Source: Delftia tsuruhatensis (lineage in GTDB: Bacteria > Pseudomonadota > Gammaproteobacteria > Burkholderiales > Burkholderiaceae_C). From it: a stretch of DNA of 64,000 nucleotides. The notes below the pieces were generated by a model. That model did not search any database. It had not been told where the DNA came from and saw only the letters and a program-made list of their open reading frames with translations. Location of the stretch: assembly GCF_903815225.1 (NCBI RefSeq), contig NZ_LR813084.1:972501-1036500 (forward strand). Reading direction: 5' to 3'. Both the position numbers and the translations under genes were made by a program. Positions 55,241-64,000 of this stretch are shown piece after piece (positions within the stretch are counted from its first letter, which is position 1; every line of letters begins with the position of its first letter).

Positions 55241-57601
55241 TCAGAGCGCCCCGGGCGCGGCCGGCGCGGGTGCGGCAGGCTGGGTGAAGTCGATCACCTC
55301 GTGCCTGGCGCCCGGCACGTTGACGATGGCGGCCGGGTTGTTGAACGAGCCCGGGTCGGGCCTGGGCGTCAGCGTGGGCAGCACGGGCGCGGCATTGACC
55401 GAGCGCAGCAGCACATTCTGCTCGGGCTGCAGGCCTTGCTGCTGGGCGCGGATGGCTTCGTAGCGGTCGGTCGAGACCTGGTTGGTGGCCTCGGCATCGC
55501 GCATCACCACGGGGCGCAGGAACACCATCAGGTTGGTCTTGTTGCGCTTGCGGTTGGTGTTGCGGAACAGGTTGCCGACCACGGGAATGTCGCCCAGCAG
55601 CGGCACCCGGTCCTCGGCCTGGGAGTAGTTGTCGTCGATCAGGCCGCCGAGCACCACGATGTTGCCGTCCTCGACCAGCACATTGGATTCGATGGAGCGC
55701 TTGTTGGTGGTCAGGCCGTTGGTGTCCTTGCGCGTGGATTCGTCCACGGAGGAGACTTCCTGGAACACGGCCAGCTTGACCGTGCCGTTCTCGTTGATCT
55801 GCGGGCGCACGCGCAGCATCAGGCCCACGTCCTTGCGTTCGACCGTGGTGAAGGGGTTGACGGTGCCGCCCGTGGAATTGCTGGCGTAGGAGCCCGTGAC
55901 CATGGGCACGTTCTGGCCCACGATGATGCGCGCCTCCTCGTTGTCCAGCGTCATCAGGTTGGGCGTGGACAGGATGTTGGCATCACCGCTGTTCTGCAGG
56001 AAGTTGGCCAGGAAGCCCAGCGTGGTGTTGCCGTTCACGCTCTGCGTGAAGCCGAGGTTGGTGCCGCGCATGCTGGTGACCGTGTCGCCGGTGATGCCGC
56101 CCGTGCTCGTGTTGATGCTGCCGTCCTTGTTGAAGGCGTTCAGCAGGCTCAGGATGTTGGCGCCGGCCACGCTGGAGTTGTTGCCAATGCTGCCCAGCAC
56201 CTTGCCGTTGTTGCTGAGGATGGCCTGCCACTGCACGCCGAACTGGGCCAGGCGGTTGTCCTTGAGCTCGACGATCAGGCTCTCGATCAGCACCTGGGCA
56301 CGGCGGCCGTCGAGCTTGTCGATCACGGCGCGCAACTGGCGGTAGATGGGGGGCGGGGCCGTGATGATCAGCGAGTTGGTCGAGGGATCGGCCTGGATCA
56401 TGCCGCCCGTCGAAGGCTGCTGGGCCACGCCCAATGCGCCGCCACCTCCGCCGCTGCCCAGTCCGCCCGAGGAGGAGGATCCCATGCCCATGGAGGCCGT
56501 GCCGCTGGCGTCGCGCGAGAGCACGGGCTGCGAGGCAGGCACTGCCGAGATGCCGCCACCTTGCCCTGCCATGGCGCCACCGCCCGGCAGGCCGCCGGCC
56601 GTGCCGGCCACGGTGGCCTGCGCGCCGATGGCCGCGCGCAGCGTGGCGGCCAGCGCCACGGCGTCGGCGTTCTTCAGGTAGACCACATGGATGTTGCCCT
56701 GGTCGCCTCCGCCATTCATGGCGGGCTGGTCCAGCCGGGCGATCAACGAGCGCACCTGGGCGAGGCGCGCGGGGTTGGCCGCGCGCAGCACGATGGAGTT
56801 GCTGCGCGGCTCGGCCATCAGCGAGGTCTTGAAGGCGTTGTCGCTCTGTCCCGGGATATTGGCCGTGGCCGCCATGGCGGCGCCGCCGGCGCCGGCACCG
56901 GCCGTGCCGCCTTCGACCAGGCGCGAGACCAGGGCCACCATGTCGGTGGCCACGGCGTGGCGCAGCGGGATGATCTCCACATCGGTGGCGTTGGAGACAT
57001 CCATGGTCGCCACGATGCGCGAGATGCGCTGCAGGTTGTCCGCGTAGTCGGTGATGACCAGCGAGTTGTTGCCCGGGTTGACGTTGATGGTGTTGTTGGG
57101 GCTGATCAGCGGGCGCAGCACGGGAACGAGGTTGGCCGCGTTCTCGTAGTTGAGCTTGAAGATCTGGGTGACGATCTGGCTGCCCGCCGTGCCGCGGGCC
57201 GCGCCCACGGCCACCTCGCTGGCCTGCAGCTTGGCATCGGCCTCGGGGATGACCTTGTACAGGCCGGCCGATTCGACGATGGTGAAGCCCTGCAGGCGCA
57301 GCGCCGCCAGGAACTGCTGGTAGGCCGTGGCGGGAGGCACGGGCTTGTCGGTCAGCAGCGTGATCTGGCCCTTGACGCGGGGATCGACCACCACGTTGCG
57401 GTTGGTGATGGCGCCGATGGCGCGCGAGACGGCCTCGATGTCGGCGCCCGTGAAGTTCAGCGTGACAGGCTCGCCCGGGCGCAGGCTGGGCGGCATGGCG
57501 GTCTGCGCCTGGGTGGCACCGGCAGTGCAGGCCAGCATGGCGCTGACGGCCAGGGTGTGCAGGGTGTTGCGCCAGAACGGGGTCGTGTGCTGCTGAGTCA
57601 T
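55241..57601 (-). CDS. gspD: Type II secretion outer-membrane secretin GspD
   Basis: 786 residues. After the signal peptide ([17 protein letters not shown]) come an N0 domain ([21 protein letters not shown]) and N1-N3 ring domains, the last interrupted by a Gly/Ser-rich loop ([20 protein letters not shown]). The secretin core contains [12 protein letters not shown] and ends [16 protein letters not shown]. It builds the gated outer-membrane channel. A Pro/Ala-rich tail follows the core. It is flanked by gspN and gspE with gaps of 3 and 16 bases. Confidence 0.96.
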   Translation of the reverse strand: MTQQHTTPFWRNTLHTLAVSAMLACTAGATQAQTAMPPSLRPGEPVTLNFTGADIEAVSRAIGAITNRNVVVDPRVKGQITLLTDKPVPPATAYQQFLAALRLQGFTIVESAGLYKVIPEADAKLQASEVAVGAARGTAGSQIVTQIFKLNYENAANLVPVLRPLISPNNTINVNPGNNSLVITDYADNLQRISRIVATMDVSNATDVEIIPLRHAVATDMVALVSRLVEGGTAGAGAGGAAMAATANIPGQSDNAFKTSLMAEPRSNSIVLRAANPARLAQVRSLIARLDQPAMNGGGDQGNIHVVYLKNADAVALAATLRAAIGAQATVAGTAGGLPGGGAMAGQGGGISAVPASQPVLSRDASGTASMGMGSSSSGGLGSGGGGGALGVAQQPSTGGMIQADPSTNSLIITAPPPIYRQLRAVIDKLDGRRAQVLIESLIVELKDNRLAQFGVQWQAILSNNGKVLGSIGNNSSVAGANILSLLNAFNKDGSINTSTGGITGDTVTSMRGTNLGFTQSVNGNTTLGFLANFLQNSGDANILSTPNLMTLDNEEARIIVGQNVPMVTGSYASNSTGGTVNPFTTVERKDVGLMLRVRPQINENGTVKLAVFQEVSSVDESTRKDTNGLTTNKRSIESNVLVEDGNIVVLGGLIDDNYSQAEDRVPLLGDIPVVGNLFRNTNRKRNKTNLMVFLRPVVMRDAEATNQVSTDRYEAIRAQQQGLQPEQNVLLRSVNAAPVLPTLTPRPDPGSFNNPAAIVNVPGARHEVIDFTQPAAPAPAAPGAL

Positions 57602-57604
57602 GGA

Positions 57605-58408
57605 TCAACCGAAGGAAATGATGGACCGGGGCCCCTGGCGCCGTCCCAGAATGTTGAGCAGATTGGACAGCGCGGTCTCGCGCTCCGGGCTGGCCGATGC
57701 CTCGCCCTGAAAGTGCAGGCGCTGGCCCACCCACTGGCCCTGGCCGCTCAGGCGCAGGTCGCCGGACAGGGTGCTGAGCTGCAGCTGCGGGCTGTCGCCG
57801 CCCAGGATGTCCAGCCGGTAGCTGCCCAGCGGGCGCAGCGGCGACAGGCGAGAGGATACGGCCAGTGCCTCCAGGCGGGTGTTCCCCTCGCTGCGCCAGC
57901 GGCCCGATTGCCACAGCAGCTGCAGTTGCAGGGCCTGCGTGGCAAGCCGCAACTGGCCTTGCAGGTCCACCGTGTTCCAGGGAGTGCCCAGGCCGGCCAG
58001 CAGCGAGGCCGGCCAGCGCGTGTCGCTGTCATGCACCACGGCGCGCAGGCCCTGCAGGCGCGGCAGCAGGTCCAGCACCACGGGGCCGGGCGTGCAGCAT
58101 TCGCTGCGCAGCTGGATGCGCGCACCGTCGAGGCGCGGGCGCAGCGTCCACTCCAGGCGTGTGGGCAAGGCCGTGCGGTCTCGGCTGCCGGCTCCTGCCG
58201 TGAGAACCAGCGAGGCCGAGCCATTCCATACCGTGCCGCGCGGCTGCAGCAGCAGCACCTGGCCCTGGGTGGCCGAGTCCACGCCGCGCGCCAGCCAGGC
58301 GGCAGGCGCCCACAGCACCGTGGTCGCCACGAGGCCGCACACAGCCCCGGCCAGCGCCCAGCCGCGCGGAGCGCGCTGGGGTGGGCGAGAGGAGGTAGGG
58401 CGGCGCAT
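57605..58408 (-). CDS. gspN: Type II secretion protein GspN
   Basis: 267 residues. One N-terminal membrane segment (RGWALAGAVCGLVATTVLWAPAAWLA, read in parts) anchors a periplasmic beta-rich domain (GTVWNGSASLVLTAG, LDLQGQLRLATQALQLQL-type strands). It is an accessory subunit found only in some type II systems. It starts 2 bases before the gspM stop on the minus strand and runs directly into gspD. Confidence 0.88.
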   Translation of the reverse strand: MRRPTSSRPPQRAPRGWALAGAVCGLVATTVLWAPAAWLARGVDSATQGQVLLLQPRGTVWNGSASLVLTAGAGSRDRTALPTRLEWTLRPRLDGARIQLRSECCTPGPVVLDLLPRLQGLRAVVHDSDTRWPASLLAGLGTPWNTVDLQGQLRLATQALQLQLLWQSGRWRSEGNTRLEALAVSSRLSPLRPLGSYRLDILGGDSPQLQLSTLSGDLRLSGQGQWVGQRLHFQGEASASPERETALSNLLNILGRRQGPRSIISFG

Positions 58409-58410
58409 GC

Positions 58411-58953
58411 TCAGGAGGTCTTGGACGGGTCGGCCGCCAGGTCCAGCACCAGGCTGCCATCCCAGCGCACGGGGGCGGTGGCGCCGGCAGCGTCCTTGGC
58501 CGTGCGCGCCAGTTTCATCTCGGCCGGCACGGCATGGGTGTTGTTGCGTACCTGGGCCAACCAGCGTGCCAGGGCCGGCGCGGGGGCCGCCTTGAGCGTG
58601 ATCTGGGCTCGGTCGCCGATCCAGTTCAGTTGCGCGGATGCGCCCAGCTCGGCGGTCAGCGAGCTTTGCAGCAGGGCCTTGGCATCGCCGACCACGGGGC
58701 GTGCGTTGGCGCGCAACTGCTCGGCCTCGGCCTGCAGCAGCTGCATCTGGCGCAGTTGGCGGTCCGCCTGGGCATGGCGCTCGGGCGCGGTGCGCAGGCT
58801 GTGCAGCGCGGGGGCCAGGGCCAGCCACCACAGCAGGGCCAGGCCCAGCACGCCTGCGGCCAGCAGGGCCATGTTCTGTTCGCGTGGCGCAAGCGCGGCC
58901 CAGCGGGCGCGCAGCGGTGCCAGCCGTTGGAGCGAGGGGGAGCGCGGGTTCAT
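58411..58953 (-). CDS. gspM: Type II secretion protein GspM
   Basis: 180 residues. It has a short cytosolic N-terminus, one membrane helix (MALLAAGVLGLALLWWLALA), a coiled-coil-like stretch (RHAQADRQLRQMQLLQAEAEQ) and a small periplasmic ferredoxin-like domain. It pairs with GspL in the inner-membrane platform. The start overlaps the gspL stop by 4 bases. Confidence 0.92.
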   Translation of the reverse strand: MNPRSPSLQRLAPLRARWAALAPREQNMALLAAGVLGLALLWWLALAPALHSLRTAPERHAQADRQLRQMQLLQAEAEQLRANARPVVGDAKALLQSSLTAELGASAQLNWIGDRAQITLKAAPAPALARWLAQVRNNTHAVPAEMKLARTAKDAAGATAPVRWDGSLVLDLAADPSKTS

Positions 58954-60191
58954 GGCTGGGCTTCCGTGGCAAGCAGCAGGTCGGCGCCATCGCGCTGCAG
59001 GCGCAGGCCACGGCCAGCCAGGCGCTGCTGTGCCTGCTCCAGTGCCTCGGCCTCCAGCGGCACGCCTTTGAGGCGCAGTTGGCGGTCCTGGTAGTCCATG
59101 GCCTGGGGCAGCATGCCGGCGGGCAGGGCCTGGGAGGCGGCGGCCAGCAGCGGCTCCAGGTCACCCTCTGTCAGGGCGCCCGAACCTTGGCGCAGCGCGG
59201 CGACTTCGCGCTGCATCTGCACGGGGGCATCGATGATGACGGGAATCCGGGGGAAGCTGGTGGACAGCGTGGCGCGCACCTGGGCCTGCTTGGCCGCGAT
59301 GGCGCGGTTCTCGGTCCAGGCCCAGGCATTGAGGCCCGCCACCTGGGCGAACAGGGCGAGCACGGCGCCCCAGCGTGCGGCCTTCCATTGCGGCGCGCGC
59401 CAGAAGCTTTGCCAGCCATCGAGCAGGCGGCGCCGGGCACGGCCGTGGCCGCCAAGGTCCAGGTCGAACTGGGCCAGGTCCCAGGGTTGGGAGCGGGCGG
59501 CCAGGCCACGCTGTGCCTCCGTCCACAGGATGACAGGGCGTTGCAGGGATTCGGCGGCACGCGCGAGGGCCGGATCGGCCTGGATGGGCGTCTCGGGCGG
59601 CAGGGCCTGCAGCAGGGCTGCCTGGGTGGAGGGATCGACCCTGTCGGTTCCCAGGGGAAGGCAGGCCAGCGAATCCACGCCCGGAACCGTGCCCAGACCG
59701 GTGGCCAGCAGCCAGGCCGACTCCGGCGTGCCCACGGCCCACAGCTGGGGCACGGACTGGGGCGGACATTCGGGCACGATGCGTCCCACGGGCCGGCCCG
59801 CAGCCTCCAGTGCCTGGAGGTGGGCGTGCAGCCAGGCCTTGTCGCAGGCGGCGACCCAGCAGGGCTCGCCCGCGCGCGCCTGCGGTTGCACGGCCAGGTG
59901 CAGTTGGGCGGGATCATCGAGCAGGCGCTCTTCCAGCAGTCCGTCGAGCACGGCGCGCAGCCGCGCATGGCCTCGCCGGCTGCCTGTGGGCACGCCCTGG
60001 GGCAGGTTGACGAGATGCCATGACAGAGCCTGGTGCGGCACCACGGCCACGGTCTGACCGGCGCGGCCCGGGTCGGGCAGCAGACCGGGCGCGGAATGGC
60101 CATGCCGGTCGGCGTGCAGGCCATCGCTGCTGAGCGCGTAGGCGTATTCGCCGACGGAGCCCGCAGGCAGGTGAAGAATCAAGGTGCTCAT
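58950..60191 (-). CDS. gspL: Type II secretion protein GspL
   Basis: 413 residues from ATG 60191. A cytosolic actin-like domain that recruits GspE (HLPAGSVGEYAYALSSDG, WHLVNLPQGVP, PVILWTEAQRGLAA) leads to a single membrane helix (WGAVLALFAQVAGLNAWAW, about 277-295) and a periplasmic ferredoxin-like domain. The 16-codon upstream extension is rejected because the MSTLILHLP start matches the family. It overlaps gspM by 4 bases. Confidence 0.92.
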   Translation of the reverse strand: MSTLILHLPAGSVGEYAYALSSDGLHADRHGHSAPGLLPDPGRAGQTVAVVPHQALSWHLVNLPQGVPTGSRRGHARLRAVLDGLLEERLLDDPAQLHLAVQPQARAGEPCWVAACDKAWLHAHLQALEAAGRPVGRIVPECPPQSVPQLWAVGTPESAWLLATGLGTVPGVDSLACLPLGTDRVDPSTQAALLQALPPETPIQADPALARAAESLQRPVILWTEAQRGLAARSQPWDLAQFDLDLGGHGRARRRLLDGWQSFWRAPQWKAARWGAVLALFAQVAGLNAWAWTENRAIAAKQAQVRATLSTSFPRIPVIIDAPVQMQREVAALRQGSGALTEGDLEPLLAAASQALPAGMLPQAMDYQDRQLRLKGVPLEAEALEQAQQRLAGRGLRLQRDGADLLLATEAQP

Positions 60192-60235
60192 GGGCGGAAC
60201 CGGGCATTGTAGAGGGCGAGTGTGACAATCATCTG

Positions 60236-61210
60236 TCACTGCGCCGGGGTTCCGGGCATTCCCCAGTCCCCCCTCTCACGCCAGATGGTAGTCACCAGCA
60301 TGTTGCTTCGGCGCAACATGGATCGCTCGCTGGCCACGACATCTCCCAGGCGCATGCGGCCGCGCGCCTCGAAGAAGGTGGTGGCGACCGACAGGTTCTG
60401 GCCTTCGAACTTCTGCGGAAGCCCCAGGGCATTCGAGGCATCGGCCAGGCTGCGCAGCGGGCGGGAGGCGCGCAACTGCACCAGCTGGCTGGCCTGCGAC
60501 CAGGTCAGATCCTCCACGCTGGCCCAGATGACCTCGGCACTGGCGGTGTTGAGGTTGACCGGCGTGTTCTCGGGCAGCAGCGTGATGTAGGGCTCCAGGC
60601 GCGCGATGACCTCGGGTGGCAGGCCGAGCCAGCCGAGCTGGGCCAGGGTGCGCGGCATCAGGAACTGTGAGCCCTCGCTGGCGCTCGAGGCCGCGCGCAA
60701 GGCCTGGACGATTTGCGTGGCATAGGCTGGAGGCAGGTTCAGGCGCTCCAGCAGGCGGGCCAGCGGGCGCAGGCTCTCGGGCTTGTCGGGAGCGGTCAGC
60801 AGGTTGCGCAGGTTCAGGCGTGACTGCAGGTCGATGATCTGGCCCGAGAGAAAGGCGTCCTGCATGTCGGCCATCCCGTCGTCGACCTGGCTGACATTGT
60901 TCTGCGCCGCCAGAAAGGTGGACAGGCGGGCCTCCTGCAGCGGCACGGCCCAGGGCTCGGCCAGGTGGTCCACCTGGAGGCTGGTGCGCGCATCCTCTGC
61001 CAGCACCACGCGCGACCAGTCCAGTGCGCCCAGCAGGATCCAGGCGGCCTGCATGCGGTTGCGCTCGGCGGTCTCCACCTCCACGCTGCGCCACTGCTGC
61101 CACAGTGCCGTGGCGGCGAACGTGGCCACCAGGGTGACCGTGAGCATGGCGGCCAGCAGGGCCGCCCCGCGTTGGTGGGGCTGACGAAAGCAGGGTGTGG
61201 CGCGGGTCAT
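60236..61210 (-). CDS. gspK: Type II secretion minor pseudopilin GspK
   Basis: 324 residues. The prepilin-type N-terminus QRGAALLAAMLTVTLVATFA has the Gly-Ala cleavage form, lacking the +5 Glu as is usual for GspK. The large helical domain (AYATQIVQALRAASSASEGS, PENTPVNLNTASAEVIWASV) is typical. It caps the pseudopilus with GspI and GspJ. Its start overlaps the gspJ stop by 4 bases. Confidence 0.93.
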   Translation of the reverse strand: MTRATPCFRQPHQRGAALLAAMLTVTLVATFAATALWQQWRSVEVETAERNRMQAAWILLGALDWSRVVLAEDARTSLQVDHLAEPWAVPLQEARLSTFLAAQNNVSQVDDGMADMQDAFLSGQIIDLQSRLNLRNLLTAPDKPESLRPLARLLERLNLPPAYATQIVQALRAASSASEGSQFLMPRTLAQLGWLGLPPEVIARLEPYITLLPENTPVNLNTASAEVIWASVEDLTWSQASQLVQLRASRPLRSLADASNALGLPQKFEGQNLSVATTFFEARGRMRLGDVVASERSMLRRSNMLVTTIWRERGDWGMPGTPAQ

Positions 61211-61914
61211 GAGCGGAGGTTGGAGCGCAGGGGATTGACCCAGTCGATGGTGATGCGTCCCGCGACGGCGCTGTCGGGCGGCAGGGTCAGCTCGACGCGG
61301 ATGCCGTCGGGAATCGTGGGCAGCTGGGCGGCTCCGGAGGCGCCGCCCGTCGGCGGATTCGGTGCTCCCGTGGCGTTGTCCGAACCGCTGGACTGCGGAT
61401 TGCTCCAGGCATTGTCCCGGTAGTAGTACAGGCGCCATTGGTCCAGAGGGAGCAGCACGGTCTCGCGGCGGCGCTGGTCGTCGGAGGGGTTGCGTCCCCA
61501 CTGAGCCGCCTGGGTCCAGGCATCGCGCCACTGGGCCCGCGTGCGCAGCGGTGGCGACTGCCAGCGCAGCCATTGGTCGCGGCCGCCGGTCTGGCGCCGC
61601 GCCCAGGCCACCACACGGGCGCCGTCGTCGGTGGCGGCACTGCTTTTGCGGGTCATGCGCAGCACCTGGCCGTCCCAGTCGATGGCCTGCGCATGCTCGA
61701 GCGGCATCAGGGCTTCCAGGTCGGCGTTCCATTGCGCGAGCACGGTCTGCAGCACCATCTGCTGGTCATTGCGGGCGCGGATGGCCTCCTGCGCGCGCAC
61801 CATGCTGTCCAGGCCGCGCCAACTGATCAGGGCCAGCAGCGCCATCACGGCGATGGCCACCAACAACTCGACCAGGGTGAAGCCCCGCGTGCGGGACATG
61901 GCGCGCAAGCTCAT
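61207..61914 (-). CDS. gspJ: Type II secretion minor pseudopilin GspJ
   Basis: 235 residues. The leader RTRG is followed by FTLVELLVAIAVMALLALIS, a prepilin peptidase site with Glu at +5. The globular part contains ARNDQQMVLQTVLAQWNADL and QWRLYYYRDNAWSNP. It forms the tip complex with GspI and GspK. It is contiguous with the gspI stop (no gap) and overlaps gspK by 4 bases. Confidence 0.93.
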   Translation of the reverse strand: MSLRAMSRTRGFTLVELLVAIAVMALLALISWRGLDSMVRAQEAIRARNDQQMVLQTVLAQWNADLEALMPLEHAQAIDWDGQVLRMTRKSSAATDDGARVVAWARRQTGGRDQWLRWQSPPLRTRAQWRDAWTQAAQWGRNPSDDQRRRETVLLPLDQWRLYYYRDNAWSNPQSSGSDNATGAPNPPTGGASGAAQLPTIPDGIRVELTLPPDSAVAGRITIDWVNPLRSNLRS

Positions 61915-62301
61915 TCAATACCGCCCGACGATGGTGGATACACGCAGCACCGGATGCTCGGCCGTGACGACCAGGGCATCCACGCGGCGAAAGCTCGGGT
62001 TGGGCGTGGGCCGTACGGCGAGCTGAACCTGCAGCTGCCTGCCGCCTTGCTCGCAGGTGACGCTGTTGTCGCCCACGGCAGGCATCTGGCGTGACAGCCG
62101 CATGCGCACCAGTTCGTTCTGTGCGCACAGCTGGGCCAGCAACACCTCGGACTGGCGCTCGGCATTGCGCGTCAGCGCCGAAGTGGCCTGCAGGCCCGCC
62201 ATCAGCGCAATGCCCACGATGCCCAGGGCGACCAATACCTCGATCAGCGTGAAACCGCGCTGCGGGCCCGGCCGGTGGCTTGCTCGTGCAAAGCGCGTCA
62301 T
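61915..62301 (-). CDS. gspI: Type II secretion minor pseudopilin GspI
   Basis: 128 residues from ATG 62301. The prepilin site PQRG-FTLIEVLVALGIVGIALMA is followed by TSALTRNAERQSEVLLAQ and a short globular domain (LQVQLAVRPTPNPSFRRVD). It nucleates the pseudopilus tip. It overlaps the gspH stop by 4 bases, which fixes the start. Confidence 0.92.
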   Translation of the reverse strand: MTRFARASHRPGPQRGFTLIEVLVALGIVGIALMAGLQATSALTRNAERQSEVLLAQLCAQNELVRMRLSRQMPAVGDNSVTCEQGGRQLQVQLAVRPTPNPSFRRVDALVVTAEHPVLRVSTIVGRY

Positions 62302-62759
62302 GGCAGGGACTGCACCGCGAAGGGCCTCAGTCCGTCGGTGGCAACGCGCAGTGCGGGGACGGAGGAATCGCGCAGCGTCAGCGTGACCGACTGCGGCGGC
62401 AGCAAGGGCTCGGGGCCGAGGATCAAGGGCGCAGCGGGCTGCGCCTGTACGCCGGGCTGCAGCCATTGCGACGGCAACTGCGCGGCGGCCGGCAGACCCT
62501 CGAAGCGAAATCCCTGTGGCATGGGTCGCCAACGCACGGGCGCACCATTGGCCCGCGCCTGGGCGCGCGCCGATTCCAGCAGTGCGGCCAGACGCTCGGC
62601 CTCGCGTTCCAGCTGGGCCTGCCCGCTGTCGCGCATCGACAGACTCACGCCTGCCGCTGCCAGGGCCATGATGCTGATCACCACCAGCAGCTCAAGCAGG
62701 GTGAAGCCCCGTGCATGCCCCGGGCCGTGGGCTAGATCGTCTGCGTCCGTGCGTGACAT
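62298..62759 (-). CDS. gspH: Type II secretion minor pseudopilin GspH
   Basis: 153 residues from ATG 62759. The prepilin site HARG-FTLLELLVVISIMALAAA is followed by a beta-rich domain (RWRPMPQGFRFEG, QSVTLTLRDSSVPALRVATD). It lies between gspG and gspI; the gap to gspG is 105 bases and contains a GC-rich hairpin element, so gspH-E may partly rely on readthrough. Confidence 0.9.
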   Translation of the reverse strand: MSRTDADDLAHGPGHARGFTLLELLVVISIMALAAAGVSLSMRDSGQAQLEREAERLAALLESARAQARANGAPVRWRPMPQGFRFEGLPAAAQLPSQWLQPGVQAQPAAPLILGPEPLLPPQSVTLTLRDSSVPALRVATDGLRPFAVQSLP

Positions 62760-62779
62760 GGATGAATGGGTTGGCTGAT

Positions 62780-62852
62780 GTTTCGCCGCCGGGCCGCCCC
62801 AAGGCGAAACGCGGCCCCCCCGGGGGGCAGCGACCACACGCAGTGAGGGAGC
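62780..62852. repeat. Hairpin-rich element between gspG and gspH, probably dispersed
   Basis: GTTTCGCC (62780-62787) pairs with GGCGAAAC (62803-62810); then C7G6 (62815-62827) and a segment GACCACACGCAGTGAGGGAG. It looks like an intergenic repeat type I recall from Comamonadaceae; no second copy occurs in this window. Its place inside an operon is notable. Confidence 0.45.
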
Positions 62853-62864
62853 GTGGGGGCCCGC

Positions 62865-63341
62865 TTACTGCCAACTGCCGATGTCGGCATCCTTGCCTTC
62901 CCCGCCGGCCTGGCCGTCGGCGCCAAAGGACATGACGTCGATGGGGCCCTTGATGCCAGGGTTCAGATACTGATAGGGGCGGCCCCAGGGGTCGTTGGGC
63001 AGCTTTTCCAGATAGGGCTTCCAGTTGCCGGGCAGCGGGCCGCTGGTGGGGCGCACGACCAGGGCCTGCAGGCCCTGCTCCGAGGTGGGGTAGCGCTGGT
63101 TGTCCAGGCGGTAGAGCTTGAGTGCCTGGGAGATGTTGGTGATGTCGGTGCGGGCCGCCGTGACGCGGGCGTCGTCCGCGCGGTCCAGCACATTGGGCAC
63201 GATCAGGGCCGCCAGCACGCCGATGATGACCAGGACCACCATCAGCTCGATCAGCGTGAAGCCGCGCTGGAGCGCAGAGCGCGTGGCAGGCAGCGGATGG
63301 CGCGAAAGGCCGGTCATGGAACGGTGCAGCAAATTGGACAT
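62865..63341 (-). CDS. gspG: Type II secretion major pseudopilin GspG
   Basis: 158 residues. The prepilin site ALQRG-FTLIELMVVLVIIGVLAALI is followed by the classic PNVLDRADDARVTAARTDI and NQRYPTSEQGLQALV. The C-terminal calcium loop region is GADGQAGGEGKDADIGSW. GGAG lies 4 bases before ATG 63341. It is the first gene of the main gsp operon, and its start codon is only 22 bases from that of divergent gspC. Confidence 0.96.
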   Translation of the reverse strand: MSNLLHRSMTGLSRHPLPATRSALQRGFTLIELMVVLVIIGVLAALIVPNVLDRADDARVTAARTDITNISQALKLYRLDNQRYPTSEQGLQALVVRPTSGPLPGNWKPYLEKLPNDPWGRPYQYLNPGIKGPIDVMSFGADGQAGGEGKDADIGSWQ

Positions 63342-63363
63342 ATCACTCCATCATAATCGCGCG

Positions 63364-63834
63364 ATGGTGACACTTTCATTGAACCGCGGCCAGCCTCGGA
63401 CCTGGCATGTCAAGGCGGCCACGTTCGTGCTCTGGCTGCTGGCGGCCGGCGTCGTGGCTTTCTGGGCCATGCGCCTGGGCAGCGGCGGCGCGGCACAGTC
63501 CGTACCGCCTGCACCCGCCGAGGCGCTGCAGATCGACGCACCCGCCCTGGCGCAGGCCCTGGGCGGCGTGGCGGCGCCGGAGGCGGCGGCACCTGCGGCG
63601 GCTTCGGTGGTCGCCCGCTATGCACTCGTCGGCGTGCTGGCCGGCCGCGACAGCGGAGGGGGCGCCGCGGTGATCGCCGTGGGCAACCAGCCGGCCAGGC
63701 CTTTCCGCGTAGGGCGTGCCGTGGACGATGGCGTGGTGCTGCAGTCCGTCTCGGCCCGTGAGGCGCGCCTGGGGCCCCGCGTCGACGGCCCGGCTTCGAT
63801 CACATTGCAACTGCCCCTGCCAGACAAGCGCTGA
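63364..63834 (+). CDS. gspC: Type II secretion protein GspC
   Basis: 156 residues. It has a short cytosolic N-terminus, one membrane helix (ATFVLWLLAAGVVAFWAMRL) and a periplasmic HR domain (ASVVARYALVGVLAGRDSGG, ARPFRVGRAVDDGVVLQSVS). There is no PDZ or coiled-coil extension, so it is short compared with enterobacterial GspC. It links the inner platform to GspD. It has no Shine-Dalgarno; a CATAAT box (63352-63357) ends 6 bases before the ATG. Confidence 0.88.
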   Translation: MVTLSLNRGQPRTWHVKAATFVLWLLAAGVVAFWAMRLGSGGAAQSVPPAPAEALQIDAPALAQALGGVAAPEAAAPAAASVVARYALVGVLAGRDSGGGAAVIAVGNQPARPFRVGRAVDDGVVLQSVSAREARLGPRVDGPASITLQLPLPDKR

Positions 63835-63848
63835 GCCCTTCGGCGCTC

Positions 63849-64000
63849 TCAGGAAGGTAGCGCCACCACCATCCAGCTTCCGGGCTCGGGGGCTGGATGT
63901 GTCCATTGCGCGGCCCGTGGCGGGGTGTCGCCGTGGCGCATCAGCCATTGCACGCAGCGCGCCACACCTGCATGGGTGATCCAGACGACATCAGGGGGGG
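63849..64000 (-). CDS. Histidine phosphatase family protein, C-terminal fragment (runs off the window)
   Basis: A minus-strand frame open to the right edge and ending at TGA 63849-63851. The translation includes PDVVWITHAGVARCVQWLM, the strand and catalytic second His (THAG) of the phosphoglycerate mutase-like histidine phosphatases, and ends GSWMVVALPS. The N-terminus with the RHG motif lies outside the window. CobC-like alpha-ribazole phosphatase is one possibility. It is convergent with gspC. Confidence 0.65.
   Translation of the reverse strand, partial: PPDVVWITHAGVARCVQWLMRHGDTPPRAAQWTHPAPEPGSWMVVALPS

Noticed and set aside
55223..59071. Plus-strand open frame of 1282 codons opposite gspD, gspN and gspM
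   Set aside because: Antisense to intact secretion genes; no start signal or domain.

Overview
The window is high-GC DNA with dense, short-gapped operons. Its protein content points to a betaproteobacterium of the Comamonadaceae, with Delftia as the best guess and Comamonas or Acidovorax possible. The clues are a type II secretion operon carrying gspN, paired cyanophycin synthetases with an ABC/DUF1854 pair, a Bug-type solute receptor inside a catabolic operon, and intergenic hairpin repeats of a kind I associate with this family. I see no rRNA, tRNA, CRISPR array or insertion sequence.

Layout. 0-5.6 kb: the end of a 5-oxoprolinase-type carboxyltransferase subunit, a biotin carboxylase/BCCP fusion, a copper-exporting P-type ATPase behind a CueR-type promoter, and riboflavin synthase. 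5.6-12.4 kb: a beta-helix-like protein and a DUF2760-Hsp70-Hsp70 module. 12.4-18.7 kb: a secreted lysyl-endopeptidase-like protease, a succinate-semialdehyde-type dehydrogenase, and a MarR/FUSC pair behind a perfect 31-bp palindrome. 18.7-26.4 kb: a complete mhp operon for 3-(3-hydroxyphenyl)propionate breakdown (order A, B, D, Bug receptor, F, E, C), with an MhpR-type operator upstream of mhpA.

26.5-35.4 kb is an accessory type VI secretion island: vgrG, a PAAR-Rhs effector with its own C-terminal toxin and immunity gene, then a displaced rhs tip carrying a second toxin and second immunity gene. The toxin/immunity part is markedly AT-rich against its surroundings. Beyond it lie yeiH, its LysR regulator and an IclR regulator that closely resembles MhpR. 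The mhp regulator and its operon therefore appear to be separated by about 12 kb, mostly the island.

39-48 kb: creA, cphA, a degenerate second cphA, and a divergent ABC transporter/DUF1854 pair (cyanophycin metabolism). 48-64 kb: small genes, a 5'-nucleotidase, then the type II secretion cluster. gspG-H-I-J-K-L-M-N-D-E lie in one minus-strand operon, gspC is divergent, and gspF is separated from gspE by a LLM/WYL/GST insert and a small membrane protein gene.

The most interesting region is the Rhs island. The intact Rhs toxin tip looks like a zinc-dependent phospholipase C/P1-nuclease fold that would start exactly at a tryptophan freed by Rhs self-cleavage. Three clear reading-frame breaks and one possible one, each explained by a single missing base in a G/C run, cluster between 27.7 and 37.2 kb (rhs tip, vgrG, yeiH). 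They are either real decay or sequence error.
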